A stretch of DNA of 15,218 nt from Asterionellopsis glacialis (taxonomy: Eukaryota > Bacillariophyta > Plagiogrammaphyceae > Rhaphoneidales > Asterionellopsidaceae), in contig WKLE02001658.1 of assembly GCA_014885115.2 (NCBI GenBank), forward strand, positions 15,999 to 31,216, written 5' to 3'. Position 1 is the stretch's first letter, and every line of letters starts with the position of its first letter. Under the pieces are notes generated by a model, which worked only from the letters and a program-made list of their open reading frames with translations, had not been told where the DNA came from and ran no database searches. Shown one piece after another: positions 1-9,166 of this stretch. Position numbers and translations under genes: made by a program.

Positions 1-14
1 CAAAAGAAGAAACT

Positions 15-1178
15 ATGGTAGATGTGGAAGAAGAGGAAGATTTGTATTTGGAAATGAAATCATTGGAACGTCAATTGGAGTTTGTCGAATTGCAAGAGGA
101 ATATTTAAAGGATGAAATGAGGCATTTGGAACGTGAATTACTCCGTGCCAAGGAGGAAATTCGCCGTATTCAATCGGTACCTCTTGTGATTGGACAGTTC
201 AATGAAATGATTGATGCCAATTATGGAATTGTCAGCAGTACCGCAGGATCGAATTATTTGGTCAGGATTTTAAGTACATTAGATCGAGAATTGTTGAAAC
301 CCAACACAAGTATTGCCTTGCATAGGCATTCACATTCTGTGGTGGACATTCTCCCACCGGAGTCGGATTCAACTGTGCAACTTATGAGTGAAAAGCCCAA
401 TGTTTCCTACAAGGATATCGGAGGTATGGATGTTCAAAAGCAGGAAGTGAGAGAAGCAATTGAATTACCCTTGATTCAGCATCATTTGTATACCCAAATT
501 GGTATCGATCCACCTCGTGGTGTGTTGTTGTATGGTCCACCTGGAACTGGTAAAACCATGATGGCCAAGGCTGTAGCTAATGCTACGTCAGCTACCTTTA
601 TCAGTATGGTTGGATCCGAATTCGTACAAAAGTATTTAGGTGAAGGTCCTCGTATGGTCCGTGATGTGTTCCGTTTGGCAAGAGAGAATGCACCATGCAT
701 TGTGTTTATTGATGAAATTGATGCTATTGCTACCAAACGTTTCGATGCTCAGACAGGTGCTGATAGAGAAGTTCAACGTATTTTATTGGAATTGCTAAAT
801 CAAATGGATGGTTTCGATCAACAAACCAATGTCAAGGTCATTATGGCAACGAATCGTGCCGATACCTTAGATCCTGCCTTGTTACGTCCAGGACGATTAG
901 ATCGTAAAATTGAATTCCCCGTGCCAGATCGTCGACAAAAACGTATGGTCTTCCAGGCCGCCACGTCTAAAATGAATTTAAGTGATGAACTTGATTTGGA
1001 AGATTATGTAAATCGAAGTGAAAAAATTTCATGCGCCGATGTGAGTTCCATTTGTGCGGAGGCAGGATTACAAGCCGTGAGGGAGAATCGATACGTCGTT
1101 TTGCCTAAAGATTTTGATTCGGCGTACAAAAAGGCTGTCAATAACAGAGACAAGGAACACATGTTTTACAGTATTTAA
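15..1178 (+). CDS. RPT3: 26S proteasome regulatory subunit RPT3 (PSMC4), AAA ATPase; 5' end possibly outside window
   Basis: One of the six ATPases of the 19S base, which unfold ubiquitinated substrates and feed them into the 20S core in cytosol and nucleus. The 387-residue product reads closely along human PSMC4 (recalled). An N-terminal coiled coil (about 5-52) is followed by the OB domain (about 55-125) and the AAA domain: Walker A GPPGTGKT 174-181, pore loop KYLG 206-209, Walker B IVFIDEID 229-236, and the arginine-finger segment RPGRLDR 291-297. ATG 15 has A at -3 and G at +4, but the frame stays open upstream to the window edge. Animal and yeast RPT3 carry 30-40 more N-terminal residues, so the real start may lie outside. 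Oddities: the usual SGAD near the helical subdomain reads SCAD (339-342), and the C-terminus is EHMFYSI rather than a tail ending FY plus one residue. No intron is seen. Family assignment is near certain; the start is not. Confidence 0.96.
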   Translation: MVDVEEEEDLYLEMKSLERQLEFVELQEEYLKDEMRHLERELLRAKEEIRRIQSVPLVIGQFNEMIDANYGIVSSTAGSNYLVRILSTLDRELLKPNTSIALHRHSHSVVDILPPESDSTVQLMSEKPNVSYKDIGGMDVQKQEVREAIELPLIQHHLYTQIGIDPPRGVLLYGPPGTGKTMMAKAVANATSATFISMVGSEFVQKYLGEGPRMVRDVFRLARENAPCIVFIDEIDAIATKRFDAQTGADREVQRILLELLNQMDGFDQQTNVKVIMATNRADTLDPALLRPGRLDRKIEFPVPDRRQKRMVFQAATSKMNLSDELDLEDYVNRSEKISCADVSSICAEAGLQAVRENRYVVLPKDFDSAYKKAVNNRDKEHMFYSI

Positions 1179-1499
1179 TTGTAGAAAAAAGAATGGGTGG
1201 ATGATAGTCAACGCCGAAACAGAACGACCAAAATCTGTTTGATGGGGGTGGAGGACAAATGGGTCACAATAAGAACAATATAAACATAGTATCCAAGCAA
1301 TACACAAATGGACATATGGATAGATAACAATGATAGGTAATGTGAAATTACATGACAGCTCAATAGACATAAACCTAAAGTATATCTGTTTTTCAAAAAA
1401 ATGTACTTTAAGAAACCACTATTTATTCTTGCTAGAGATAGTCCAAGGCATACCACACTCATATTTACATTATAGGGTCTATTTACTTGGCCTCATCCA
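1179..1499. other. Convergent intergenic region between RPT3 and the kelch gene
   Basis: This 321-nt AT-rich gap must hold the 3' UTRs of both converging genes. I see no conserved reading frame or RNA gene in it. The only recognisable signal is an AATAAA hexamer on the minus strand at 1422-1427. A plus-strand AATAAG near 1268 could serve RPT3, but that is weak. Confidence 0.6.
1422..1427 (-). terminator. Candidate poly(A) signal AATAAA for the kelch gene
   Basis: The plus strand reads TTTATT, so the minus strand reads AATAAA, about 75 nt downstream of the kelch stop codon. Position and orientation fit a polyadenylation signal. Algal genes often lack the canonical hexamer, so chance occurrence is possible. 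Confidence 0.4.
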
Positions 1500-3047
1500 T
1501 CATAAGCTCACACGTACGGTGACACTTGCAACTGCCAAGAACAAAAACATGAACTTGCAAGAGTATAGCACCAAAGCCGATGATGCCGACGACGTCCACA
1601 TTGTGGGCTCTGTGCTTGCTGTCGGAGACATTGAGGGTTTTATGCTTGCTGTCGGAGACATTGAGGGTTCTGTGCTCGCTATCACCGTTCCATTCGACAA
1701 GTCAGCCAAACACGTAGTAGTGCCCATATTGTCAATTGTTTCATCTGGCAATAATGGTTGTGGTTGACAATTTCCGTCATTGCTGCCATTGCAATAGGGT
1801 TCATTGCCACTTCCACGCGCCATATTATTGGGTTCGTACAGCATACGCCAAGACGAGGCATTCTTCGTATTACTGCCTTGTTGTTGTTGTTCCAAATCAA
1901 TCACGTGCACGTCGACAATCCCATATACACCATTACCAATACTATTGCAAATCAAATCACCTTGTGCCACGTACAAGTTCGGCCAATCCAAGGCCCACAG
2001 TGGAGCATCACGTCGATTGGGACGTTGTTGTTGTGGTGGTGCCCAGGTACACCACGTGCGTTGTGAAATATGAAAGATATAAAATTCAGAGTTGTCTGCA
2101 CACGTACCACCCCATACCAGTAAGGCATCCCATGAGGCAATGTATTCCACAACATGTGATGCCATACGAGGTGGAATGGAAGATTCTTCTTGTTGTGGTG
2201 ACAGTTCGATTCGTTGGAGAGTTTCTGTCGTCAAGTCAAATTTCCACAAGGCTTGATTAGCAGGATAGCGAGTGAAACCTTCATTGAGGCCTCCATGAAT
2301 CCATACAACGTTGCGACTTGCATCGTACGCCATACCATGTCGATAAACGGGTAAACGGATAAAACTGCTATCATTATTGTTGCTGTTCCCAACAGCTTCC
2401 CAACGCATAGTCGAAGCATCAAAAATCCATCCATCAGCCCATACTTGTCGATTAGTAGCACCACCCCGTCCACCCCATAAAAACAGTTGCGTTGAAGAGA
2501 TTCGTACAGCTGCGTGCCGCCATCGGGCACTGGGTTTGTTGTCATCCATCGATTCCAACATGATTTCCGTCCAGTTATCGTCCTGCAAGGAATACTTCCA
2601 AAAGTGGTCCAGGGGTACAAAATTGGCATCATTGCCTCCAAAGACGTAGACGTCATCAGTATTTTCGCTACTTTCCAACAGGGTCGCCGTGGCACGATAC
2701 CCAATTGTGACTGGACTATTAGTGAGGCGTTCCCAACACTGCGTGACAAGGTTAAAGCGAAAATTGGTTCGTACCACGCCACCCCTACCATCTTGATCAC
2801 TGCGTGTGTCTCCGCCAAAACTGTACAAGTACGGTGTGGTCGTTGTTGTTGTTGTTGGGTCGTTGTCGTTTTGGACGTAATAGAGACCACCGCTTGCAGA
2901 ATACCGACCCCATGGTTCATCTTCTGTACACTGACCCGTGACAACAGCAGAGAAGGTCGTTATTACCATCCACAAAAGCGTCAGCTTGGTGTGGGAACGC
3001 CATAGTAAGGGCAAGCACGTCTGAGTTGTTCTCGTCGACATTCTCAT
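1500..3047 (-). CDS. Secreted kelch-repeat beta-propeller protein with Ser/Thr/Pro stalk and C-terminal hydrophobic anchor
   Basis: Single-exon 515-residue protein of unknown specific function. A hydrophobic stretch at 22-38 followed by VVTG-QC looks like a signal peptide. About six kelch blades follow, marked by YLYSFGG 73-79, DVYVFGG 132-138, LFLWGG 188-193, VVWIHGG 247-253 and LLVWGG 309-314, with a degenerate one at LYVAQGD 358-364. Each has the downstream W or F and the R-x-H/A pattern. Residues 458-483 form ten-residue repeats (PSMSPTA core), then a hydrophobic tail (about 491-510) with almost no cytoplasmic end, as in GPI-attachment signals. Several N-x-S/T sequons (NWT, NAS, NGS, NGT) and scattered cysteines fit an extracellular domain. 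Residues 65-71 are seven threonines from a GTT-type trinucleotide run. ATG 3047 is followed by a second ATG two codons on. Likely role: cell-surface binding or adhesion (inference). Propeller fold is well supported; ligand is unknown. Confidence 0.85.
   Translation of the reverse strand: MRMSTRTTQTCLPLLWRSHTKLTLLWMVITTFSAVVTGQCTEDEPWGRYSASGGLYYVQNDNDPTTTTTTTPYLYSFGGDTRSDQDGRGGVVRTNFRFNLVTQCWERLTNSPVTIGYRATATLLESSENTDDVYVFGGNDANFVPLDHFWKYSLQDDNWTEIMLESMDDNKPSARWRHAAVRISSTQLFLWGGRGGATNRQVWADGWIFDASTMRWEAVGNSNNNDSSFIRLPVYRHGMAYDASRNVVWIHGGLNEGFTRYPANQALWKFDLTTETLQRIELSPQQEESSIPPRMASHVVEYIASWDALLVWGGTCADNSEFYIFHISQRTWCTWAPPQQQRPNRRDAPLWALDWPNLYVAQGDLICNSIGNGVYGIVDVHVIDLEQQQQGSNTKNASSWRMLYEPNNMARGSGNEPYCNGSNDGNCQPQPLLPDETIDNMGTTTCLADLSNGTVIASTEPSMSPTASIKPSMSPTASTEPTMWTSSASSALVLYSCKFMFLFLAVASVTVRVSL
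1601..1680 (-). repeat. 30-bp coding minisatellite (PSMSPTA repeats of the kelch protein)
   Basis: Two nearly identical 30-bp units lie head to tail at 1611-1640 and 1641-1670. A third partial unit covers 1671-1680, and 1601-1610 resembles the end of a unit. The unit length is a multiple of three, so copy-number change would lengthen or shorten the protein stalk by ten residues without a frameshift. The encoded units are STEPSMSPTA, SIKPSMSPTA and STEPTM. Confidence 0.9.
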
Positions 3048-3210
3048 TTACCTGTCAAGTAGGAAAGGCAATCAACAGCAAACAATTATCGACAAACAAA
3101 TGCCAACAAGCACCAGAATTCTTACATCAAAGTCAAGATTAGTAGGGACCCATACAGTCAGAAGGGTATGGGGGCATACTGTGTCGTCAATGTCATGGAG
3201 TTCTTTGAGA

Positions 3211-3274
3211 AGATTTCAGATCTGAATCCTGCTCGAGAAAGATTTTAGATTTGGATTATTAGGCAATCTAAATC
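3211..3274. repeat. Imperfect direct repeat overlapping an inverted repeat
   Basis: The 20-mers at 3211-3230 and 3240-3259 match at about 15 of 20 positions. The second also pairs with 3265-3274 (AATCTAAATC) to give a stem with one bulged base. This could be part of a degenerate dispersed element or just AT-rich sequence; no target-site duplication was identified. Confidence 0.35.
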
Positions 3275-3686
3275 GCTCCACGGTGGTGGACCCTGCTAAC
3301 AGTTAAAAAGGTAGGCTCTCTGAGCCAATCAAAATACTTAGATTTTTAAAGTTTCAACTATTAACCAATAAAATGCAATAGTGTCATAATGTATTTATTG
3401 TGCTTGCATCATCATGATACCGACAACGTCATCATTGAAACATTTGGCACATACTGTCCTCACATGTTGTCGTTTTTTGAGCAACATGCATCTTACCTGT
3501 ACAGAAGCAACTAGGACTACAACATGATAAATGTGCTTTGCTGCAGTAGAAGAAATTGTTAATATGCAGGGTGTCGCGTAGGTACGACCTAGCTGATGTA
3601 TGTTTGTGATATATTTTTAATTTCTGCCATGCGAATGAGACTACTATCTACCACGGTTTCTTCGCAGACTTTAAGGGGTGCAAGTT

Positions 3687-3712
3687 CCCGTGAAAAGCAA
3701 GATCGTCACGGG
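3687..3712. repeat. Short perfect inverted repeat (7-bp arms)
   Basis: CCCGTGA at 3687-3693 and TCACGGG at 3706-3712 form a perfect 7-bp stem with a 12-nt loop. It is GC-rich within an AT-rich gap. No conserved gene end adjoins it, so a role as a terminator or structured RNA is not supported. Confidence 0.4.
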
Positions 3713-3794
3713 TGAGCTGCTGTATTAATTTTCATTAGTTTTACACATTCAGTACTGCACTAATTGACCTGAGAAAGTGTTGTTTTATTCATTG

Positions 3795-4082
3795 CTATTT
3801 GCTGTCTACAGAACAATGTAGGAATGAAACAGGTTGGTTCTCAACAAAATCAAGGAGTGACCTTGTCGATTTCTCAAGGCACAGCAAGGCCAAACTCTTA
3901 GTTTTTTTCATACCACTTTGGTGCAAAATGATCTGTTCTCTTCCATACGATAAAGTCCATCTAGATCTGCTTTGGCGGAGAACACCTAAATATGAATTGA
4001 GTTGCTTCTCCAGTGCGGCTGTGAATGAGGCTGGAACTGGTTTAACCTGCAAATATTGCCTGGCGTTCTTCTGTTGGAAGCC
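3795..4082 (-). pseudogene. Possible remnant of a reverse-transcriptase-like frame (thumb region)
   Basis: A minus-strand open frame of about 95 codons runs from just after a TAA at 4083-4085 to a stop at 3795-3797. It contains ARQYL, KPVPASF, then LNSYLGVLRQSRSRW. The N-S-Y-L-G core with basic residues after it resembles the segment behind the catalytic palm in many non-LTR, group II and DGR-type reverse transcriptases. No catalytic YxDD is present, and TBCD begins about 95 nt upstream, so at most a fragment survives. The opposite strand is also open across much of the same interval, which lowers the weight of openness as evidence. It could instead be chance sequence. The resemblance is from memory of the family, not a search. 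Confidence 0.25.
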
Positions 4083-4177
4083 TTACGAGTAATTTGCCAA
4101 ACTAAAACACGAAGTGCATTGATATCTGCCAATGATAATAAAAAATAAGTGGCTGGCCATAGTCTTCTTCTTAGAAA

Positions 4178-7100
4178 CTACCGCATCACCTCGCTCACCA
4201 AACTAGCGTAACTCTCAAAGTCGTCTGTAGGTGCCAATTCTTGTTTTGACGGTGCTTTCGATAATTTTTCTTTAATTTCAACGCCAATCAAATGAGCTAT
4301 CTTCTCTCTAATTTTTAGTAAAGAGGACCGTTCTATGTCTGCTTCCCATGGGGCTTCTACAAGGTAATTCATGACTTCGTCAATATTTTCAGTTGTTGAG
4401 ATGATCAATCCATCTTCCAATAAATGCATATACAATTGCTCTGCGGTATACCGACGAATTCGAGGGAACCGGTGAACGAGCATATTGAGAAGAAAGGGAA
4501 GAATATGGCAACGGACCTATTTTGTTGTCGGGGAGGGAAGTAATGAGATGTTGAAAAATTTGGGTGGACAAGATAAAATTTACAAGAACAGAAAGCTTAC
4601 TTACCATTTCTTTGTGCCGAGTGCCCAACAGAGAAATGGAGACATTAATAATGGCAAATAATCGATAAATGTCGCTAAGATTTCTAGCTTCAGTTTTCAA
4701 CAGTTGAAAAAGAGGTCCAACAAACTCAGATTCTGACTTGCTCATTATTTCGTCGAGACAACCGTGCGATATTAGTATATCTATTGTCTTGACTAACGGA
4801 AGTATCACCCGAGCTTCCTTTTGATGATATTGGAACGTGTGCAAAAGAGCTAATGGGTATACGACGCAGGAACATAGCAATTCAAGATATATTAGAAAAG
4901 CGGTATTGCTCGAACCTGTTTGAACTTCAGAGTTTTTCTGTACTTACCTCGTCCAAGCTTTGTATCTCTTCTTTCAGAAGAATTTTCGAGTTCAGGTTCA
5001 CGAGCCCATTCTATTAGCGCTCTACTGGCGTACTTCGTGACACTTTCGGTTAAACCACCCACGCTAATAAGCATTCCTGATAAAATCGAGGGGAAAAACT
5101 CGTCGATACCAGCAATTTTCATAACCATGGGGAATGTGATTTCTGCGTTGGACCAACAGGCAAATATTTGACTTTCTTCTGAGTCGGGGCAAAGTGATTC
5201 AAGAAGAAGGGGTTTGTTTGGGATGTAAGGGATTGATGGGTCTTCTTGTGTTAGCATCCGTATCAGACATTCACCTGCATGCGTTCGAACCGCGTCAAGC
5301 TTTTCTGACATCTTTTACGAGAAGAGAAGAAGGAAATGTCTAAGCATGCAACATCGAACGTTCCATAAATTACACTGCAAACAGAACAGAAAGAGAGCTT
5401 ACCTGTTTCAGAAAAGCTCCTATAACTCGTACACAAAGCTTCTTATCAAAAACGAATCCATGCTTGACATCACTATCTAAACACCCAAGATTGTCCTTCT
5501 CACGAAATGCTGTGGAAATACCATCTTTTTCTATTGCTACAGATTTGTGGTCAAATGTGGACTTAAGCGCAATACTTGTGAGGTCTTCCAGCCCCGTCAT
5601 CGCAGCAATCCTCGACCAGGATCCTACATCTCCTCGTCGATCTGTATTATAGTCCTGGAGAGCCAACAAAAATGCCTCAAATACCTGAATGATCTGTTGC
5701 TGATCCATGACCACTGATTTTGATTTCTCAATTTTATTATTGGTGCTAACAGTCTTGCATACCCTGGAAAGTGAGATAATGGCATTTCTTCTTGTTTCGG
5801 CATCTGCTTCGCCACCGACGCGAGCATTAGGTCGTGATGTATCGCAAAGGCAACAAATTATAGAATTTAATACATTTTTAGACGGAGCAAGCAACTTACT
5901 GGGCAAGGACCCCAGTGCGAGTGCAAAACCTCTAGTCGCTGCAGGGTTCTTTTCATTCTTTACAATACCGACATATTTGTTCACAACTCGATTTTGCAAT
6001 CGATCAGAAGGGCCACTCTCCCCGGTGGGAAAGTATGATCGGGTCAAGGAGTAAAGGGCATTGGATGCACTGTTCTGAATGTCTTCCGATGGGTGCTTCA
6101 GACATGCATCTATAGTATCAAGGAGCCTCACCTTTTTTAAAAAAAATTGAAACAGTTGTTAGGTACGCATCTGTTGCGCGTGAATCAAATGAAAATGGCA
6201 GAGATTACCACCTTACCTGCTGCCTAACTGAAAGTGGCAGTTTTGCAATTGAAATACATTCGATAAATCTGCAGACAGCTGAGCGCATAATTTCACCTCC
6301 ACGCCCACGATAAAGCCTGGCTTTTTCTATGATAGTCACAGTCTCCGCAATAGCTGCTATACTAGTATTGGACAATCCTATAGATTCCGAGAAAGTCTTT
6401 TCGTTTGACTCATTGTGGATCTCGTCGTGGATCGCACCGAGGGCAAGTAATACTTCCGCTAGACCCCATAGTGCACCATGTCGGACAAATAATGCTTTAT
6501 CAGTACAATGCCCAAGTAGATACGGCACTACAGTCTGCGACATAAATAATGGATCATAAGCGGCTAGACGGTGTAGAGATTTCGATGCCAAAATGCGGAT
6601 ATTGATATCCCAATGGTAAAGTTTGACTTGATACAAATGCTGAAAGATTGGCTTTTGGTATTCTGAAAATTGTGCCACATGGTACGCCACGGACGTGAAA
6701 GAATCCGTTCGATTTCCCAAAGAAAAATAGTCCGCAGCTGTTAGAATTGATATGCCATGTTTGAAGTTCTGCAACAACACCCAATGGTAGAGAGATCAGA
6801 TAATGCATTTGAGAAATAGTGTCCGTAAATGCCAAAAGAAGATCCACAGAGAGTTGTTCGATTGTGTACACACACATAGATAACTTACATCGGCCCCTTG
6901 ACGTCCAACACATTCTTGAAACGCAGCACTAGCAGCTCTTCGACAATTAACTTCTCTGTCGAATAAACTTGCAACAACGATTGATTTACTCAGTTCAGGA
7001 ATGTAAGGTTTCAAAATAGATGGTGCATAGGCACGTGCGAATGCCCAGTATGTGTAACAAGCAGCATCTCGAACATTCGATCCGACACTTGTGGGGCCTC

Positions 7101-8724
7101 GGCGTACATCATATTGGACAGCACGGACAACTAGAGGCACAACATCTTCCAATCTACTGGGTAAGAGTAATCCACGTCGTGCCAATTCAGCAAGTGCCAA
7201 ACATGCTCCATGCCATGCATGATCTTTTTCTTCATCTTTACACAAGGACAGTACGGCATCCAGTATATCATGAGCGCAGAGAGCAGGTAATCTTTCTGTA
7301 ACTCTTCCGATACCCTTTGCCGCTGACCATCGCACGACAGTGGCTGGATCTGCCAAAGCTAGTAGGAGTTGACCCATAACATCTTCTACTTGATCTGGAA
7401 CGTAAAATAAGCTATCATCGTCATCCTCTTCTTCAACTCGGACACTTTGTTTGTTCGGCAACTTACCACTTTTAGTCTTGTTGCACGATGGTGATGAGGA
7501 TGATGCCTTTAAATTTTCAAGTAATGATCGTCGTCCTCGTTGGTATCTCCAGTTAGCCAATTTAGGCGGTAAATAGGCACACCCCATCCTTGAAAACCAT
7601 TTTACTAATAATTTTCTTAGTAGCATATTTTGATGTGTTGATTGTTCTGATAGCACCAAGGCTTGTTCCCACAATTGTTCCATAACTTGAATGACATTTT
7701 TACGATTCACATTTGTCTTGACAATAGTTGTAAGTGTTTGCAATACACCCATAACAACAAAGATATCATTATGAGAACTAGTAGTAGTAGTTGCTGTCTC
7801 ACCAGCACCAAATCGAGACAGTACATCATTTGACCATGATACAAATTGAACCAATTCTGACATTTCCAAATCTGGTCGTGACAACCAAGATGATAAACAT
7901 GATGCAGCTGTTTCTCTTGTAGGCCCTGCGTGAGTAAAGTTCTCTTTTGCTAATTCAACTAAAGATGAAACCAAAGTTGTCGTTGATGATGATGATGAAC
8001 TATCTAAAACTGTACATTGAAAAGGAACTAAACTTAACATGCCTAACCATAACCAGAGAACATATACGGATTCCCAAGGTTTGGCTTCCTCCTCCTCGTG
8101 AGTGATGGTAGCGTCTGATTTGGTGTTAATAGTAAGATTATTTAGGTGATGTTGTGTTTGCTGTTGTTTAGAGTCATTATTATGCTTGTTATGAAGGAAT
8201 TGTAAAGTTCGTAACACAGGTTCTACATCACGTGCCTCGTGTGGAAGGAATCGTTGAATACGTTTACGTCCACATACCTTGCAAAGTGCATACAGTGCTG
8301 ACAAAACATATGACAGACGACTTTCCAAGGAATAGAATGTTTGTTTTTCCTGTGTTTGATCCCCGTTTTCGTCATTCGTGGCGTTCCCGTTATCAAGATG
8401 ACGACGAGCATATTCAGCTAGGTTTGTTACCATTTCATCTAAATAAGGATCAAGTAAAGTTGGACATTCAAGATATTTATCCCAGATACGACGTAGTTTG
8501 GCTAACGTTTCGTTATTTCGTATCTTATTTTCGTCATACGCATTTGTTATTATTTTTTGTTTGTCGACAACACCATCATTACCACCATCATTGACGACTT
8601 GTGTAATTACGGTTCCCGGCAACGGCACTACTTGCAATACCTGCTCTTCTTCTCTAGTTAGAAAGTTTATGCAATTGATAACTTCCTCATGTTCGGAAAA
8701 CAGAGTATTCGTCGACGACTCCAT
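4178..8724 (-). CDS. TBCD: Tubulin-folding cofactor D (TBCD), six exons
   Basis: Cytosolic HEAT-repeat chaperone that captures beta-tubulin and, with cofactors E and C and an Arl2-type GTPase, assembles or disassembles the alpha/beta dimer. I join six exons: 8724-6889, 6768-6217, 6131-5403, 5311-4948, 4849-4605 and 4516-4178. Phases agree at every junction and give 1354 residues, longer than human TBCD (about 1190). Family landmarks: FLPHEARDVEPVL 159-171, NWRYQRGRRSL 391-401, VVRWSAAKGIGR 463-474, SNVRDAACYTYWAFARAY 549-566, and the stretch ending ECVGRQG before 611. Exon 2 holds ILTAADYF and the LYRGRGGEIMR segment; exon 4 has SVGGLTES; exon 6 has HRFPRIRR. Extra length comes from low-complexity inserts in exon 1 rich in N, Q, S, T and D. 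The first in-frame ATG is 8724. The gene diverges from the P5A ATPase. Identity is very strong; exon ends follow homology plus GT-AG sites. Confidence 0.95.
4517..4604 (-). other. TBCD intron 5 (88 nt, phase 0)
   Basis: Donor GTAAGT at 4604 and acceptor AAATAG ending at 4517. It joins TRHKEM to VRCHILPFLL, then the conserved HRFPRIRR block. Confidence 0.9.
4850..4947 (-). other. TBCD intron 4 (98 nt, phase 1)
   Basis: Donor GTAAGTA at 4947 and acceptor CATTAG ending at 4850. The split codon becomes GCT (Ala), giving LGR-A-LLHTF, which continues the family alignment into LVKTIDILISHGC. Confidence 0.88.
5312..5402 (-). other. TBCD intron 3 (91 nt, phase 0)
   Basis: Donor GTAAGC at 5402 and acceptor GTAAAAG ending at 5312. 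It joins GAFLKQ to MSEKLD, which aligns with the SEKID segment of animal TBCD. Confidence 0.85.
6132..6216 (-). other. TBCD intron 2 (85 nt, phase 0)
   Basis: Donor GTAAGG at 6216 and acceptor AAAAAAG ending at 6132, preceded by a T-run. It joins SVRQQ to VRLLD and keeps frame. The purine-rich acceptor is atypical but no better site restores the frame nearby. Confidence 0.8.
6769..6888 (-). other. TBCD intron 1 (120 nt, phase 0)
   Basis: Donor GTAAGT begins at 6888 and the acceptor GTTGCAG ends at 6769. Splicing joins QGAD to NFKHG, matching the continuous TBCD family alignment there. Retention would hit an in-frame stop after 30 codons. Confidence 0.92.
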
Positions 8725-9166
8725 ATTCCACAAATTGTGTTTGACCCAAGATGATGATGTGATGGACAGTGATGAATGAGCAGTAATAGGATTTCTTTGG
8801 GTGTAGATGGTGGGTTTCAGTCATATCGGTAGCAACCTGACCAAAGAAAGTATTAAAACTGGGAAATAATTTTTTTGGGGGATGGAATATCCCTTATTTT
8901 TTTTCCTGCTGCGCGGGATAATTTTCTTGTGGTTTTCCCGGAAAAAATAGGCGGTGTATTCCAACGGCAAAAAGATATCCTTCTATATCTCATAACCCAA
9001 TGGATTTCAAAACACTCCTCATCGTACCTACCAATATGTTCACGAGCCAGAAGTCACAATCCAGTCCTTCCAAATTGCACGTTCATCACACGAACTTCTC
9101 ACACGAAGAGAAAATGAAAAATTTGTAAACCGCACATAGACTTGCCACACTGTCATTTCATTCACC
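8725..9166. promoter_or_regulatory. Intergenic promoter region between divergent TBCD and P5A ATPase genes
   Basis: The 442-nt gap separates two divergent start codons, so both promoters must lie here. On the P5A side two CCAAT pentamers occur at 8997-9001 and 9031-9035, 130-170 nt before the ATG. A near-palindrome TTTTCCCGGAAAA sits at 8933-8945, after a T-rich block. These are motif sightings only; no TATA box or initiator stands out. A short open frame inside the gap has no recognisable content. Confidence 0.5.

Larger units (their letters stand above)
3048..3794. other. Intergenic region upstream of the kelch gene, no gene seen
   Basis: No supportable coding sequence or RNA gene in about 750 nt. 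It should contain the kelch promoter and 5' UTR. Just upstream of the kelch ATG the minus strand has a pyrimidine-rich stretch ending in ACAG then GTAAAT (about 3048-3065), which resembles a splice junction; a 5' UTR intron is possible but unproven. The rest contains imperfect repeats (3211-3274) and a short hairpin (3687-3712). Confidence 0.6.

Noticed and set aside
1330..1767. Plus-strand 145-codon frame across the kelch 3' end
   Set aside because: It is antisense to the kelch stalk; its repeated AVGDIEG segment is only the complement of the coding minisatellite, and nothing else in it looks like a protein domain.
2231..2944. Second minus-strand frame of 237 codons within the kelch gene
   Set aside because: It overlaps the kelch frame on the same strand and shows no domain pattern, whereas the kelch frame has regular blades.
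3687..3712. tRNA or structured RNA at the GC-rich hairpin
   Set aside because: I looked for a tRNA T-loop consensus and acceptor-stem pairing around it and found neither.
3799..4092. Plus-strand 97-codon frame
   Set aside because: It mirrors the minus-strand candidate fragment, shows no recognisable motif and has no promoter or neighbouring exon support.
6796..6888. Extension of TBCD exon 1 frame past 6889
   Set aside because: The 30 extra codons lie in intron 1: a GTAAGT donor sits at the break and family homology resumes at 6768.
8875..9117. Short plus-strand frame in the TBCD/P5A promoter gap
   Set aside because: No recognisable domain; it lies between two well-supported start codons and is not in phase with the ATPase start.
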